From Melioribacter sp. (lineage in GTDB: Bacteria > Bacteroidota > Ignavibacteria > Ignavibacteriales > Melioribacteraceae): a stretch of DNA of 64,000 nt. The notes under the pieces are model-generated. The model was not told the origin of the DNA. It made no database searches and saw only the letters and a program-made list of their open reading frames with translations. Made by a program: the position numbers and the translations under genes. Below, piece after piece: positions 1 to 9,665 of this stretch; within the stretch, counting starts at the first letter, position 1, and each line of letters begins with the position of its first letter. The DNA is taken from contig PMDS01000077.1 of NCBI GenBank assembly GCA_003155655.1, positions 137,698 to 201,697 on the forward strand. Direction: 5' to 3'.

Positions 1-1
1 A

Positions 2-2725
2 AATGGTTGGAAGATTGGGCAGGCTCGTGTAGAAATATATATAAATAATTTCAAGGTATGTGCTAAAAATTTCGGAATTGGCAATGCAAAAATTCCTGAA
101 GAGGAAAAACAAATACCTTCAAAAACTAAAACCGAATCTAAAGCCAGTGAGATTTCTTCAACAACAATTAGGCAGCCGAGAACAACAAAATCTCTTGATG
201 AGCTGATGGCTGAATTTGAATTATTGACAGGATTATCAAGCATCAAGGAAGCAATTAAAAGTTTTATTGCATATCTGGAATTTTTGAAAGAACGTAAACG
301 TTTTGGTCTAAAAGCCGATGACAGGATTTCTATAAATGCTGTTTTTCTTGGTAATCCCGGAACCGGCAAAACTACTATTGCACGAATGCTGGGTGAAATT
401 TTTTATGCTATGGGAATTCTTCCTAACGGGCATGTAGTTGAAGTTGACCGTTCAGCAATAGTTGGGCAATATGTTGGAGAGACCGCACAGAAAACAGAAA
501 AAGTTATTAATGATGCTATGGGCGGTATCTTATTCATAGATGAAGCATACACCCTGATCAAGAAAGGTGGAGCGCAGGATTTTGGTCAGGAAGCAATAGA
601 CATTATCCTTAAGCGTATGGAAGATAGAAAAGGTGAATTTGTTGTTATTGCTGCCGGGTATCCCGCTGAAATGGAATCTTTTTTAAATTCTAACCCGGGA
701 CTTAAATCCCGTTTTACTCACACTTTTGTTTTTGAAGATTATACACCTGACGAACTTTTAACAATATTCCAGCAGTTGTTAAAGAAAGAAGATTATAAAC
801 TTACACATGGTGCGGAAGAAATTTTAAAGAAAGAACTCATAGCATTATACAGAAACAGGGATAAATCATTTGGCAATGCCAGACTTGTAAAAAAACTTTT
901 TGAAGAAGCAAAACTTAATCTAAGCAGATATTATCAGAAGATCCCTTACGATAAAAGAGATGAATCAGTTATAACAACTTTTTCAGAAGATGTTATTAAA
1001 TCGATATTTGCAAAAAAATCATCCACAGAAGTTAAACTGCCTATTAACGAAGAAGCATTAGCTGAATCTCTAAACGAACTAAATAATTTAGTCGGTCTTA
1101 ATCTACTCAAAAAAGAAGTTGATGAGATGATTAAACTTGCTCGTTTCTTTAACGAGCAAGGTGATGATATAAGAAAGATTTTTAATCAGCATATTTCATT
1201 TTTAGGTAATCCAGGCACTGGTAAAACAACAGTTGCAAGAATTCTGGGACGCATTTACTCGGCTCTTGGAATTTTACACAAAGGACATATTATTGAGACT
1301 GACCGTCAGGGATTAGTTGCAGGATATGTAGGGCAGACCGCGGAAAAAACAACTGCAATGATTGATAGAGCAATTGGAGGAATGTTATTTATTGATGAAG
1401 CCTATTCTTTGATTAAACCGAATGATTCAGGAAACGATTTCGGGAAGGAAGCAATTGATATTCTCTTGAAACGCATGGAAGATGACCGCGGAAGATTTCT
1501 TGTAATTGCCGCCGGGTATACAAATGAAATGCTGAATTTTATTGCCAGCAATCCAGGAATGCAATCGCGTTTCAGCAAATCATTCACTTTTGAAGATTAT
1601 ACTCCAAAAGAGTTAATGGAAATTGTAAAGCGTTCATTAGAAAAAGACAAGAAATTAATTACAAAAGAAGCGCAGGAACGGTTAGAAAAATACTTTGAAG
1701 AACTTTATAAGGGACGGGATAAGAAATTTGGGAACGCCAGAATAGTACGTAATATTTTAGAATCGGTTAAACATAAAATGCTGCTGCGGCTGTCGGGAAT
1801 CCCATCGGAAAGCAGAACAGAAGAAAGTACAAATACTATTGAACTTGTAGACATTAATGAAGTATTGGACCGTGACGTTGAAGCAAAGCAATTTGAAGTT
1901 AAAGGTGACCCTCTGAGACTTCAAGAACACATTAACGAACTTAATCAGCTTATTAATCTTGAAAACGTTAAAAAGGATATTTATAAGCTGATTAGCTTCT
2001 CAAAAATTTCTCAACTAAAAAAAGAACGCGGGCTGCAATCCCCTGATAGAAATTTACACTCAATATTCATTGGAAATCCCGGAACCGGTAAACGTACTGT
2101 AACAAGATTAATCGGCAAGATTTACAAAGAATTGGGAATACTTAGTAATGGTCATGTTGTTGAAGTTGAGCGGGCTGATTTAGTTGCTAGTTATCAGGAT
2201 GAATCAGCGCTTAAAACTGATAAAATTATTCAGCAGGCTATTGGCGGCATATTATACATTAAAGAGGTACATTCATTATTTTCTGATGAAGACCCTTATG
2301 GTCATGAATCAATTGAAATAATCCTAAGGCGTCTTAATGACTATAAAGGTAAATTAGTTGTTGTTCTTTCCACCACAAACTTCGAGATTAATAAAATATT
2401 AAAAGCTAATCCCGGGTTGTCTTCTTATTTCCCTAATAAATTTTTCTTTGAAGACTACACTCCACGCCAGCTGCTTGCCATAGCCGCAATGGTTGCGGAA
2501 AAGAACGGATATACTCTTGATGAAGGGGCTTTACAGGAGATACTTGATCTATTTGACAAACTTTGCGCTCGAGACAATAGATCATTTCAAAATGGAATTA
2601 CAGCAAAAAATATTTTGTATTCTGCAATTACAAATCAGGAAGAAAGGATTTTTGGTATTTATGATCAAAAAGATGTTGACCTTACTACTATTACATTAGA
2701 TGATGTACAAAAGATAAAAATCTGA
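2..2725 (+). CDS. Triple-module CbbX/SpoVK-type AAA+ ATPase, 5' end outside the window
   Basis: The reading frame is open from base 2 with no stop before the ATG at 206, so the gene starts upstream of the window and 206 is probably an internal Met. Counting from that Met, three CbbX-like AAA+ modules follow, near residues 5-280, 290-545 and 575-830. Modules 1 and 2 have Walker A GNPGTGKTT, Walker B LFIDEAY and a sensor/arginine-finger region ending NPG..SRF. Module 3 has GNPGTGKRT, LYIKEVH and NPGLSSYF, so it has lost the Walker A Thr, the Walker B Asp and the finger Arg. Family members remodel protein complexes using ATP; the substrate here is unknown. The residues before 206 look like a linker, so a further upstream domain is likely. 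No neighbour points to a role. Confidence 0.85.
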   Translation, partial: NGWKIGQARVEIYINNFKVCAKNFGIGNAKIPEEEKQIPSKTKTESKASEISSTTIRQPRTTKSLDELMAEFELLTGLSSIKEAIKSFIAYLEFLKERKRFGLKADDRISINAVFLGNPGTGKTTIARMLGEIFYAMGILPNGHVVEVDRSAIVGQYVGETAQKTEKVINDAMGGILFIDEAYTLIKKGGAQDFGQEAIDIILKRMEDRKGEFVVIAAGYPAEMESFLNSNPGLKSRFTHTFVFEDYTPDELLTIFQQLLKKEDYKLTHGAEEILKKELIALYRNRDKSFGNARLVKKLFEEAKLNLSRYYQKIPYDKRDESVITTFSEDVIKSIFAKKSSTEVKLPINEEALAESLNELNNLVGLNLLKKEVDEMIKLARFFNEQGDDIRKIFNQHISFLGNPGTGKTTVARILGRIYSALGILHKGHIIETDRQGLVAGYVGQTAEKTTAMIDRAIGGMLFIDEAYSLIKPNDSGNDFGKEAIDILLKRMEDDRGRFLVIAAGYTNEMLNFIASNPGMQSRFSKSFTFEDYTPKELMEIVKRSLEKDKKLITKEAQERLEKYFEELYKGRDKKFGNARIVRNILESVKHKMLLRLSGIPSESRTEESTNTIELVDINEVLDRDVEAKQFEVKGDPLRLQEHINELNQLINLENVKKDIYKLISFSKISQLKKERGLQSPDRNLHSIFIGNPGTGKRTVTRLIGKIYKELGILSNGHVVEVERADLVASYQDESALKTDKIIQQAIGGILYIKEVHSLFSDEDPYGHESIEIILRRLNDYKGKLVVVLSTTNFEINKILKANPGLSSYFPNKFFFEDYTPRQLLAIAAMVAEKNGYTLDEGALQEILDLFDKLCARDNRSFQNGITAKNILYSAITNQEERIFGIYDQKDVDLTTITLDDVQKIKI

Positions 2726-2770
2726 TCTTCAATTTCACGTACGTTCGTTTAAAACATTTCTTTTAATAAT

Positions 2771-3499
2771 ATGCTCGAATTAAAAAATCTTATAAAAAAA
2801 TTTGGTGCATTCACTGCGGTTAATAAAATCGATTTAGAAATAAACAGCGGTCAATTGTTCGGATTTCTTGGACCTAATGGCGCCGGCAAAACAACAACAA
2901 TTAAAATGATTGTTGGTCTGCTTGAACCTTCAGAAGGAAATATATTTTTAGACGGGGTTGATATTTGGAAAGAACAGATCAAATGCAAAATGAAAATAGG
3001 GTATATACCCGACCAGCCTTTCTTGTATGATAAACTTACAGGGCGGGAATATCTTTATTTTAGCGGAGGATTATTTAACCTGCAAAAAGATTTTTTAAAA
3101 GATAAAATTGAGCAATTAGCTGAGACACTAAAAATTGGCAACTGGATAGATAAACGATGCGAAGAATATTCTCAGGGAATGCGGCAAAGAATTGTAATTG
3201 CATCAGCATTTCTTCACGATCCTGAATTGATTATTATTGATGAACCTATGATTGGTTTAGACCCACAGAGCGCTTTTCTTGTTAAAAAATTGTTTGTTGA
3301 AAAAATAATGAATGGTTCAATTATTTTTATGTCAACTCATTCATTAAATGTTGTTGAGGATATTTGTACTCATGTAGGAATAATTAATAGGGGCAATATT
3401 ATTTTTAACGATACTATTGATGCTTTACGCGCACTTAAACTGCAGAATAAACATAATCTTGAAGAACTTTTTATACAGCTTACAAATGAAGAAGAATAA
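2771..3499 (+). CDS. ABC transporter ATP-binding protein
   Basis: This 242-residue nucleotide-binding subunit has Walker A GPNGAGKTT at residues 34-42, a divergent signature (YSQGMRQR) near 135, Walker B LIIIDEP followed by a D-loop (GLDP), and the switch His in STHSL. It resembles the ATPases of ABC-2 type exporters (the CcmA/NatA group). It lies 10 bases upstream of a large multi-spanning protein that is the obvious permease partner, so the two are probably co-transcribed and form an exporter. The transported substrate cannot be inferred from sequence. Confidence 0.9.
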   Translation: MLELKNLIKKFGAFTAVNKIDLEINSGQLFGFLGPNGAGKTTTIKMIVGLLEPSEGNIFLDGVDIWKEQIKCKMKIGYIPDQPFLYDKLTGREYLYFSGGLFNLQKDFLKDKIEQLAETLKIGNWIDKRCEEYSQGMRQRIVIASAFLHDPELIIIDEPMIGLDPQSAFLVKKLFVEKIMNGSIIFMSTHSLNVVEDICTHVGIINRGNIIFNDTIDALRALKLQNKHNLEELFIQLTNEEE

Positions 3500-3509
3500 T
3501 TAGTTCATA

Positions 3510-5198
3510 ATGAACCAAATCATCCACATACTTAAATTCAAATTTCTGCTTTTTATACGTCCGGATGCAATGTTATCATTCCGTATACTATTTAAAAATA
3601 TTGGCAGCGGTTTAACTTATACAGGTTTTGCAATAGGAGCTTATTTTTTTTCACAAACAATAATACATTTTTTACTTAATGATTTAAAAATAGGACTTTT
3701 TCTCCTGCATCAATTAATCTCAATAATACTTTTTATTTTCTTTATCTCGGTAAATGTTGGCAATATTATAGTCTCGTATGCAACTCTTTATAAATCAAAC
3801 GAAATTCATTATTTATTTACAAAACCAATAGAACCGACAAAAATATTTTTCATAAAATTTCTTGATAATTTCTTCTACAGTTCTTCAACATTATTAATGA
3901 TTTTATTCTCTTTTCTTGCAGGTTACATTGTTGACTTTAAATTAAGCATTGCAGTATTATTTCTTCTTGTCTTTAATTTTATCCCTTTCATGTTAAGTGC
4001 AGGATCACTTGGTGTTATAATTCTATTAGTTATAATTAGACTTGGAAATCGATTCGGATTAAGAAAAGTAATTGCTGTTCTGGCGTTTTTTTACATTTTA
4101 TCAATCATATTATTTTTCGAAAAAAGCTCCCCTAAGACAATTGTAGATTCAATGCTTAAATACAATCAAATTTCCGTCAGAGATTTACATCTTGTTCAGC
4201 TGCTTCCTTTAAAAATTAAAATAATGCCAAATAACTGGCTCGCAGAAACAGCTTATTGGCTTGTAAGGGGTAATTTATCTTATGCCCTTTCTTTCACATA
4301 TCTGCAAGTTGTACTATCATTTGTTTTATTTGTTGCAGCAATTTTACTTGGCCGTAAATGGTATCTTAAGACCTGGCTGCTTAATTTGGATCATTCTGAT
4401 ATAAATCCGTCAGGTCAAAGCGCTGTTAAATCATTTGTTTCATTCAATAAAAAATCTTTTTTGAAAAGCCAATGGGAAGCAATTATTAAGCGTGATTTAA
4501 TTCTTTTTATTCGGGAACCAAGCCAGGTCATTCATTTTCTTGTTCTTTTGTTTTTAATCATTGTTTTCATCATCAGTGCTTCAGGTATTAAATTTGTGGG
4601 TATTGGTAATTTCTATTTGCAGACAATGATCTACTTATCTTTATTTCTTTTTGATTTACTGTTTATAACAACCTTATCATTAAGATTTATTTTCCCGCTG
4701 ATAAGTTTGGAAGGTGAAACATTTTGGAAAGTAAAATCATCACCAATCTCATTCAATACACTATTAATTTGTAAAACCTCCGTTATTTCCACAATAATTT
4801 TGCTAATAAGTTTGAGTTTAAGTTATTTTTCAAATGTCAGGCTTGGTTATTTTATGACAATTTACTCAGTCATTATTACACTCTTTGCAGCTTTAACAAT
4901 TATGTCTGTAAATTTTGGTTTGGGAGGTATTTTTAAAAACTATAAAGAAAAAAATGCAATCAGGTTGTCGTCTTCACAAGGTGCAACAATTACTTTTTTG
5001 ATTAATATTATTTATATGCTTTTTTTAATAGCTCTTCTTTTCAAACCGTTAAGCCAAATGTTTTTATCATTTTCACTCACAAGAGAATTTCAATATGGCG
5101 TGTTTATTCTTCCCATACTGCTTATAACATTAATTTCAATAGTAATGATTGTAATCTTTTTACGATTCGCAAGCAGCTCAATAAAAGAGGATATCTGA
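3510..5198 (+). CDS. ABC-2 type permease, large integral membrane protein
   Basis: This 562-residue protein is very hydrophobic, with roughly a dozen predicted transmembrane segments in two blocks (about residues 30-280 and 340-555). Between them lies a soluble stretch near residues 285-335. It follows the ABC ATPase gene after 10 bases, which supports its assignment as the transmembrane subunit. The size suggests a fused or duplicated ABC-2 permease of the kind seen in Bacteroidota, rather than a single six-helix subunit. No substrate-specific motif is visible. Its stop codon abuts the stop codon of the converging SDR gene. Confidence 0.75.
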   Translation: MNQIIHILKFKFLLFIRPDAMLSFRILFKNIGSGLTYTGFAIGAYFFSQTIIHFLLNDLKIGLFLLHQLISIILFIFFISVNVGNIIVSYATLYKSNEIHYLFTKPIEPTKIFFIKFLDNFFYSSSTLLMILFSFLAGYIVDFKLSIAVLFLLVFNFIPFMLSAGSLGVIILLVIIRLGNRFGLRKVIAVLAFFYILSIILFFEKSSPKTIVDSMLKYNQISVRDLHLVQLLPLKIKIMPNNWLAETAYWLVRGNLSYALSFTYLQVVLSFVLFVAAILLGRKWYLKTWLLNLDHSDINPSGQSAVKSFVSFNKKSFLKSQWEAIIKRDLILFIREPSQVIHFLVLLFLIIVFIISASGIKFVGIGNFYLQTMIYLSLFLFDLLFITTLSLRFIFPLISLEGETFWKVKSSPISFNTLLICKTSVISTIILLISLSLSYFSNVRLGYFMTIYSVIITLFAALTIMSVNFGLGGIFKNYKEKNAIRLSSSQGATITFLINIIYMLFLIALLFKPLSQMFLSFSLTREFQYGVFILPILLITLISIVMIVIFLRFASSSIKEDI

Positions 5199-5996
5199 TC
5201 AGCTCGATTGATTTTTCCCTGAATATAATTTCTTGGTTATCCACCCGGAAATTGTTACAACATTTTTTCTAGAACAAAAATGTGATGATACTCCAAGCAG
5301 TTTATTCATAAATCCATCTATTACACTAGGCTTTTTTCCAAGAGATTTCATTGCAGTAATTACAACTTGTTTTGCAGTACGAAGTGAAGGACCAGTTGCC
5401 GCATTAGCGATTTTATGAAACTCTGTTGATGTACTTCCCGGATTTAATGTCAGTACGTCAATATTATATTTCTTCAACTCGTACCAAAGCGCATCACCCA
5501 TATAAGCATTAAAAACTTTAGTGGCAGAATAAGTGGTCATAAAAGGTGTCGGTTGACATGCCAGGATACTTCCAAGAAAAATAATTGCGCCTTTTTTTCT
5601 TTGAATCATTGGTCTCACAAAGTGATGTGTTAAAATTGTTGGCGCTATACAATTAACCTTTACCATATCAACGTCCTGTAATGAATCAAAATCAGCAAAC
5701 TCCCCCTTCGATCCAAAACCTGCATTGTTAATCAGCATCCCTACTTCCTTATCACCAGTAAGTTCTTTTAGTTTATTAATAAAATTTTCATTCTTAAGAT
5801 CAACCGGAGCTATTACAATTTCGATTCTATTTTTCTTTTTTAATTCATGAGAAAGTTTTTCAAGCCTCTCCTTCCTGCGTGAAACTAAAATTAAGTTTAA
5901 TCCTTGAGCAGCCAGAAAACATGCAAACTCCTCACCAATTCCCGAAGATGCACCTGTAATCAATGCCCATTCACCATATTTTTCTTTAAGTGTCAT
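5199..5996 (-). CDS. Short-chain dehydrogenase/reductase
   Basis: This 265-residue classical SDR has the nucleotide-binding motif TGASSGIG at residues 14-21, NNAG at 90-93, a catalytic Ser near 143, and YSATK giving Tyr156 and Lys160. An Arg pair at 40-41 after the second beta strand favours NADP(H). The overall pattern matches the YqjQ/DltE-like group of uncharacterised SDRs more than FabG, which is encoded separately at 36184-36945. The substrate is unknown. It lies 29 bases downstream of the alkaline-phosphatase-like gene on the same strand and may share its transcript. Confidence 0.85.
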   Translation of the reverse strand: MTLKEKYGEWALITGASSGIGEEFACFLAAQGLNLILVSRRKERLEKLSHELKKKNRIEIVIAPVDLKNENFINKLKELTGDKEVGMLINNAGFGSKGEFADFDSLQDVDMVKVNCIAPTILTHHFVRPMIQRKKGAIIFLGSILACQPTPFMTTYSATKVFNAYMGDALWYELKKYNIDVLTLNPGSTSTEFHKIANAATGPSLRTAKQVVITAMKSLGKKPSVIDGFMNKLLGVSSHFCSRKNVVTISGWITKKLYSGKNQSS

Positions 5997-6025
5997 AATA
6001 ATTCCTATGAACTTTTATTTAAGCA

Positions 6026-7669
6026 TTATTTTTTTACAGATTCTTTAATAAGAGGTATTCCAATACATGCACTTGGCTCTTGAATCTTCAATAGATTTGC
6101 AATTGTTGCTGCAATATCAATAGTATAAACCGGTGTATTGATTGTCTGCTTAGGAATATTCCATCCATAAAAAATCATTGGAACATGTGTATCATAAGGA
6201 TAAGCCGTTGAATGAGTTGTTCCTTTTTCCAAGAAATTTGGCAAATAGCCTGGCAGCAAGTTCACCACAATATCTCCCGCTAAAAAAGGATTGTACCCAT
6301 TTAGAATGGGGTTCGCATTGTCCCGCGAAGCAGTTTGTTTCTCTAGATTATCACGTTTATATATTGATGTTATAACCGGGAAATTATCTCTTAAATAATC
6401 TTCTATTTTTTGCTCAATTTCATGTATGTTCAAATACCTTTTTTTAATCACTTCCCTGTTTAAATAAATTTGTCTGCTTGAAATATTTTCAACTAGATTC
6501 TTATCACCATAAACATTTCCACAGAATGCTTTTAGCGAATCAGTAAATCTTTTAATGTTTAATTCGCCGGTAGGCAATCTGTTATCTTTTAAGTATCCGG
6601 GTGTCTCAAGTGCCGCATGATCAGCAGTTAAAAACAAAAGGTAATTTCCTCTACCGGTCTGCTTATCAAGGGTTTTTAATAAATCTTGCAGCAACATATC
6701 TAGCCTTAAGTAAGTATCTTCAATTTCATAAGAATATGTGCCATAATCATGCCCCACATGATCTGTTGAGGAGAAACTTACAGTTAAAAAATCGGTAACA
6801 TTTCCTTTCCCTAAATTCTCATTTTCCAGAGCAGATTTTACAAATTCTTCAACTATCTCATTTCCGAAAGGAGTGGTCTCGAATACTTCATATTTTTCAT
6901 TATCCTTTAATTTATTAAAAGTATGCGGAAAGGAAGTTTTACCTTCTTTGAATTCATCCACTTCATATTTTGATTCATCAGGGTCGTTAATTGAATAATC
7001 TGATCTTTGATGAGACAAATTCCATCCTTCAGATAAATATTTATCTGCTAATTTTCTCTTATTAAAATCATCGACCCATTTGGGAAGCAACTGTAAATAA
7101 TATGAGGAAGAAATAAAGTCTCCAGTTTTATTGTCGTACCAATAAGCTGCATTAGCAAAATGTCCTCCCGGCAAAATTGCAGAACGGTCTTTCAACGAAA
7201 TAGCAAGTACCTTCGACTGCCCTTTTGTTGATAATTTTAGTTGATCAGTTATTGTTGATGCTAAAAGATTTTTGGGAGACATTTCCCCTTCAGAATCATT
7301 ACTACCAATACTTTTTATTAATGTGTCTCTAACGCAATAAATCATTTTCCTTTTTTGTTTATCGTACCAATCATTTGCAATAATTCCATGAAAGTACGGC
7401 GTGGTCCCGGTGAAAATTGATGCGTGTCCGGGTCCGGTTGTTGTTGGAGAATAATTGTAATGAGCAAATGTAAAATTACTGCCGTTGTTCATCAAACGTT
7501 GAAACCCGCTTGAAACATAATATTTTTGAAATCTATACAGGTAATCAAATCTCATTTGATCAATAACAATTCCTACAACCAGTTTAGGCTGATTAATATA
7601 TTGAGGAAATATTCTGCCTGAAATTAGAATTATTGATATGGTCAATAGTAAAAATATTTTTGTTTTCAT
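6026..7669 (-). CDS. Secreted alkaline-phosphatase-superfamily phosphatase/phosphodiesterase (PafA-like)
   Basis: The protein has about 547 residues and starts with a Sec signal peptide (a Lys pair, a hydrophobic core, then a Gln after the presumed cleavage site). I chose the ATG at 7669 because it puts the signal peptide at the N-terminus; an in-frame ATG at 7696 would add nine residues. Visible metal-site motifs are VIDQMRFDY (first Asp), TTTGPGHAS with the nucleophile Thr, STDHVGHD, TADHA and a C-terminal HSTAYPYD. This is the full ligand set of the superfamily. The closest family known to me is the Bacteroidota PafA-type phosphate-irrepressible phosphomonoesterase. It probably releases phosphate in the periplasm. 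Confidence 0.85.
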   Translation of the reverse strand: MKTKIFLLLTISIILISGRIFPQYINQPKLVVGIVIDQMRFDYLYRFQKYYVSSGFQRLMNNGSNFTFAHYNYSPTTTGPGHASIFTGTTPYFHGIIANDWYDKQKRKMIYCVRDTLIKSIGSNDSEGEMSPKNLLASTITDQLKLSTKGQSKVLAISLKDRSAILPGGHFANAAYWYDNKTGDFISSSYYLQLLPKWVDDFNKRKLADKYLSEGWNLSHQRSDYSINDPDESKYEVDEFKEGKTSFPHTFNKLKDNEKYEVFETTPFGNEIVEEFVKSALENENLGKGNVTDFLTVSFSSTDHVGHDYGTYSYEIEDTYLRLDMLLQDLLKTLDKQTGRGNYLLFLTADHAALETPGYLKDNRLPTGELNIKRFTDSLKAFCGNVYGDKNLVENISSRQIYLNREVIKKRYLNIHEIEQKIEDYLRDNFPVITSIYKRDNLEKQTASRDNANPILNGYNPFLAGDIVVNLLPGYLPNFLEKGTTHSTAYPYDTHVPMIFYGWNIPKQTINTPVYTIDIAATIANLLKIQEPSACIGIPLIKESVKK

Positions 7670-7776
7670 ATTAATAGAAATATTTGGAATGAACATTAGC
7701 CATAAAATACATGATGGTCTTAATAGGATATGTGAATGTATTTGAAAAGGGTTTTCATTTACAAATTAAATAATTA

Positions 7777-8328
7777 TTAAATCATTTCGCTTAGCAATTC
7801 CGGTCTGGGTTTTGGAATAACAATTTTATTAACAAGCAGTCCCCGGTCGGCAATTACTTTAGCGCCTGCTTCAACAGCGCTTGTAACCGCAGCAACTTCT
7901 CCGGTTAATGTACAAAACGCTTTTCCTCCAAGAGCCATTGCCAGGCGAATTTCGATTAAACGCACATTTGCAGCTTTGACAGCAGCATCGGCACCTTCAA
8001 TAAGTGACGCAACTGAAAAAGATTCAATAATGCCCAAGGCTTCAAGCGAACTAACATCCGAATGACCTGAAAGCGCCGGGAATATATCCTTATGAACATT
8101 AGGAATTACAAATGTATCTATAACCGCAAAATCAATTTGCTGAGTAGCTGCATCTACAGCCGACTGAACTTCTGCAACGTCTCCACCTATTAATACAATA
8201 AATTTGCCGGAACATATTGTTCTAGATAAAATCAATTCAACCTGGGATGTTTTCAACATAATATCAGCAGCTTGCATTCCGGCTGCAATACTTGTCATTT
8301 CAATCAAGCCGATTGAGTTCATTTCCAT
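7777..8328 (-). CDS. pduT: Tandem BMC-domain shell protein, PduT-like
   Basis: The 183-residue protein consists of two BMC folds, about residues 4-85 and 95-178. It starts with a typical IGLIE.TSIAAGMQAAD and has a second copy at LGIIES.SVASLIEGAD. The length, the tandem arrangement and the C-terminal KPRPEL match PduT, a pseudohexameric trimer shell protein. In PduT a Cys near residue 38 holds a [4Fe-4S] cluster in the central pore, and here Cys39 sits in the equivalent loop (TICSGKF). It follows the pduS-like gene after 22 bases, consistent with the known electron-transfer pairing of PduS and PduT. No hexamer (BMC-H) or pentamer (BMC-P) shell gene is in the window. Confidence 0.88.
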   Translation of the reverse strand: MEMNSIGLIEMTSIAAGMQAADIMLKTSQVELILSRTICSGKFIVLIGGDVAEVQSAVDAATQQIDFAVIDTFVIPNVHKDIFPALSGHSDVSSLEALGIIESFSVASLIEGADAAVKAANVRLIEIRLAMALGGKAFCTLTGEVAAVTSAVEAGAKVIADRGLLVNKIVIPKPRPELLSEMI

Positions 8329-8350
8329 TCCTTAATCCTTCCTTAAAATA

Positions 8351-9664
8351 TTATTGAGCAATACGAATAAATTCATCAGAGACATGTGTTACTTTTCCGG
8401 AAATTGACGCATGTACTTTTGCACCAAGCATCCCTTCATCAATTTCACCGATTAGCATTCCTTCATGCACAAAGTTTCCAAGTTTAACAACCGCTTTTGC
8501 CGGGGTTCCAACATGCTGCTTTAAGAGAATTTTAACTTGTGAAACATTTGGAGATAGTTTAATAAAAGGTGTATGTGTATCATACTTTAGAATATCCATC
8601 CTTTTCATAAGCTGTTTAAGAGGCACTCTTCTTCCCTCTTTTATCGGATGAACTTTAACTTCTTTTTGCTGAATATACCTGGTTCCCATTTTTTTGTTTT
8701 CCGCTTTTCCCTGGTCGCAGGCTTCGCGGGGATATAAATCTTCCGGACACGCATATAAAGAACATAATCCACAAGAGCAGCACAAATCTGCATATTGGTT
8801 CCATACGTTTTGACCGGTCGTAGAAAAAACAAGAGAACGCATTACCTTATGCGGCTGAACATCATACCCAAGAAGATACCGGGGACAGAATTCCGTACAA
8901 TAGCTGCATTGATCACAGGCAGATTTTCCAATCCTGTTTTTATCCTGTATAGGCCTTTCCATTCTGTTGACCAGGTAATGATCTGCAGGAAGAATGATAA
9001 TGCCGGCAATAGTTTTTGTAACAACATCAGTTACGTCAAAAGATAAACGTCCCATTAAGATCCCGCTTACAAAAATTCCAAAATCTTTAACTGTAGCTCC
9101 TCCCGCATGTTCTAAAAGATCTTTAAAGCTTGTTCCTACCGGGACAAAAAAAGATGAAGGATTTTTAACACACCCGGCAACGCTAACAAATTTTTGAGTA
9201 ACCGGTTTGTCTTCTGCAGCATGAGAAATATTATAAAATGTCTCAACATTATTTACTATGCATCCTACATCTATAGGCAATCCATAAGGAGGAATCAATC
9301 TTTTTATTGCAGCATAAACCAGTTCATATTCATCACCGCTGGGATAAAAATCTCCAAGCTGGCATGTTTCTATTTTTTTATCAGTATAACACTTTTCAAC
9401 GGCGGTTATTGCATCTGCATTTTTTGCTTTTATACCAAAATAAGATTTTTTTGCTGATGTTTGCTTTATCATTAAATCAACTGCATTAACAATCTCAGGA
9501 GCAAAATTTTTCATCAGTTCAAAGTCTTTATGAATGAGAGGTTCGCACTCAGCCCCATTTATAAGCACAAATTCAACCTGTGATTTTGCTTTCACATGCG
9601 TTGGAAAACCGGCACCCCCCGCGCCAACCACACCTGCATCAAATATTTTTTTTACGAGATCCAT
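8351..9664 (-). CDS. pduS: PduS-like flavin/iron-sulfur oxidoreductase (RnfC-related)
   Basis: I start this gene at the ATG at 9664, one base after the stop of the preceding phosphatase gene and just downstream of an AGG. An in-frame ATG at 9688 would overlap that gene and lacks support. The N-terminus carries the RnfC/PduS glycine-rich motif GVVGAGGAGFPTH and then INGAECEPL, followed by an SLBB region. Two ferredoxin-type cluster motifs follow: CDQCSYC...CP and CCSCGLC...CP. The C-terminal 90 residues form a barrel-sandwich-like domain. PduS proteins are cobalamin reductases or NADH-linked electron carriers of enzyme-containing microcompartments. The adjacent pduT-like gene supports this family over RnfC, since no other rnf gene is present. 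Confidence 0.88.
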   Translation of the reverse strand: MDLVKKIFDAGVVGAGGAGFPTHVKAKSQVEFVLINGAECEPLIHKDFELMKNFAPEIVNAVDLMIKQTSAKKSYFGIKAKNADAITAVEKCYTDKKIETCQLGDFYPSGDEYELVYAAIKRLIPPYGLPIDVGCIVNNVETFYNISHAAEDKPVTQKFVSVAGCVKNPSSFFVPVGTSFKDLLEHAGGATVKDFGIFVSGILMGRLSFDVTDVVTKTIAGIIILPADHYLVNRMERPIQDKNRIGKSACDQCSYCTEFCPRYLLGYDVQPHKVMRSLVFSTTGQNVWNQYADLCCSCGLCSLYACPEDLYPREACDQGKAENKKMGTRYIQQKEVKVHPIKEGRRVPLKQLMKRMDILKYDTHTPFIKLSPNVSQVKILLKQHVGTPAKAVVKLGNFVHEGMLIGEIDEGMLGAKVHASISGKVTHVSDEFIRIAQ

Positions 9665-9665
9665 T

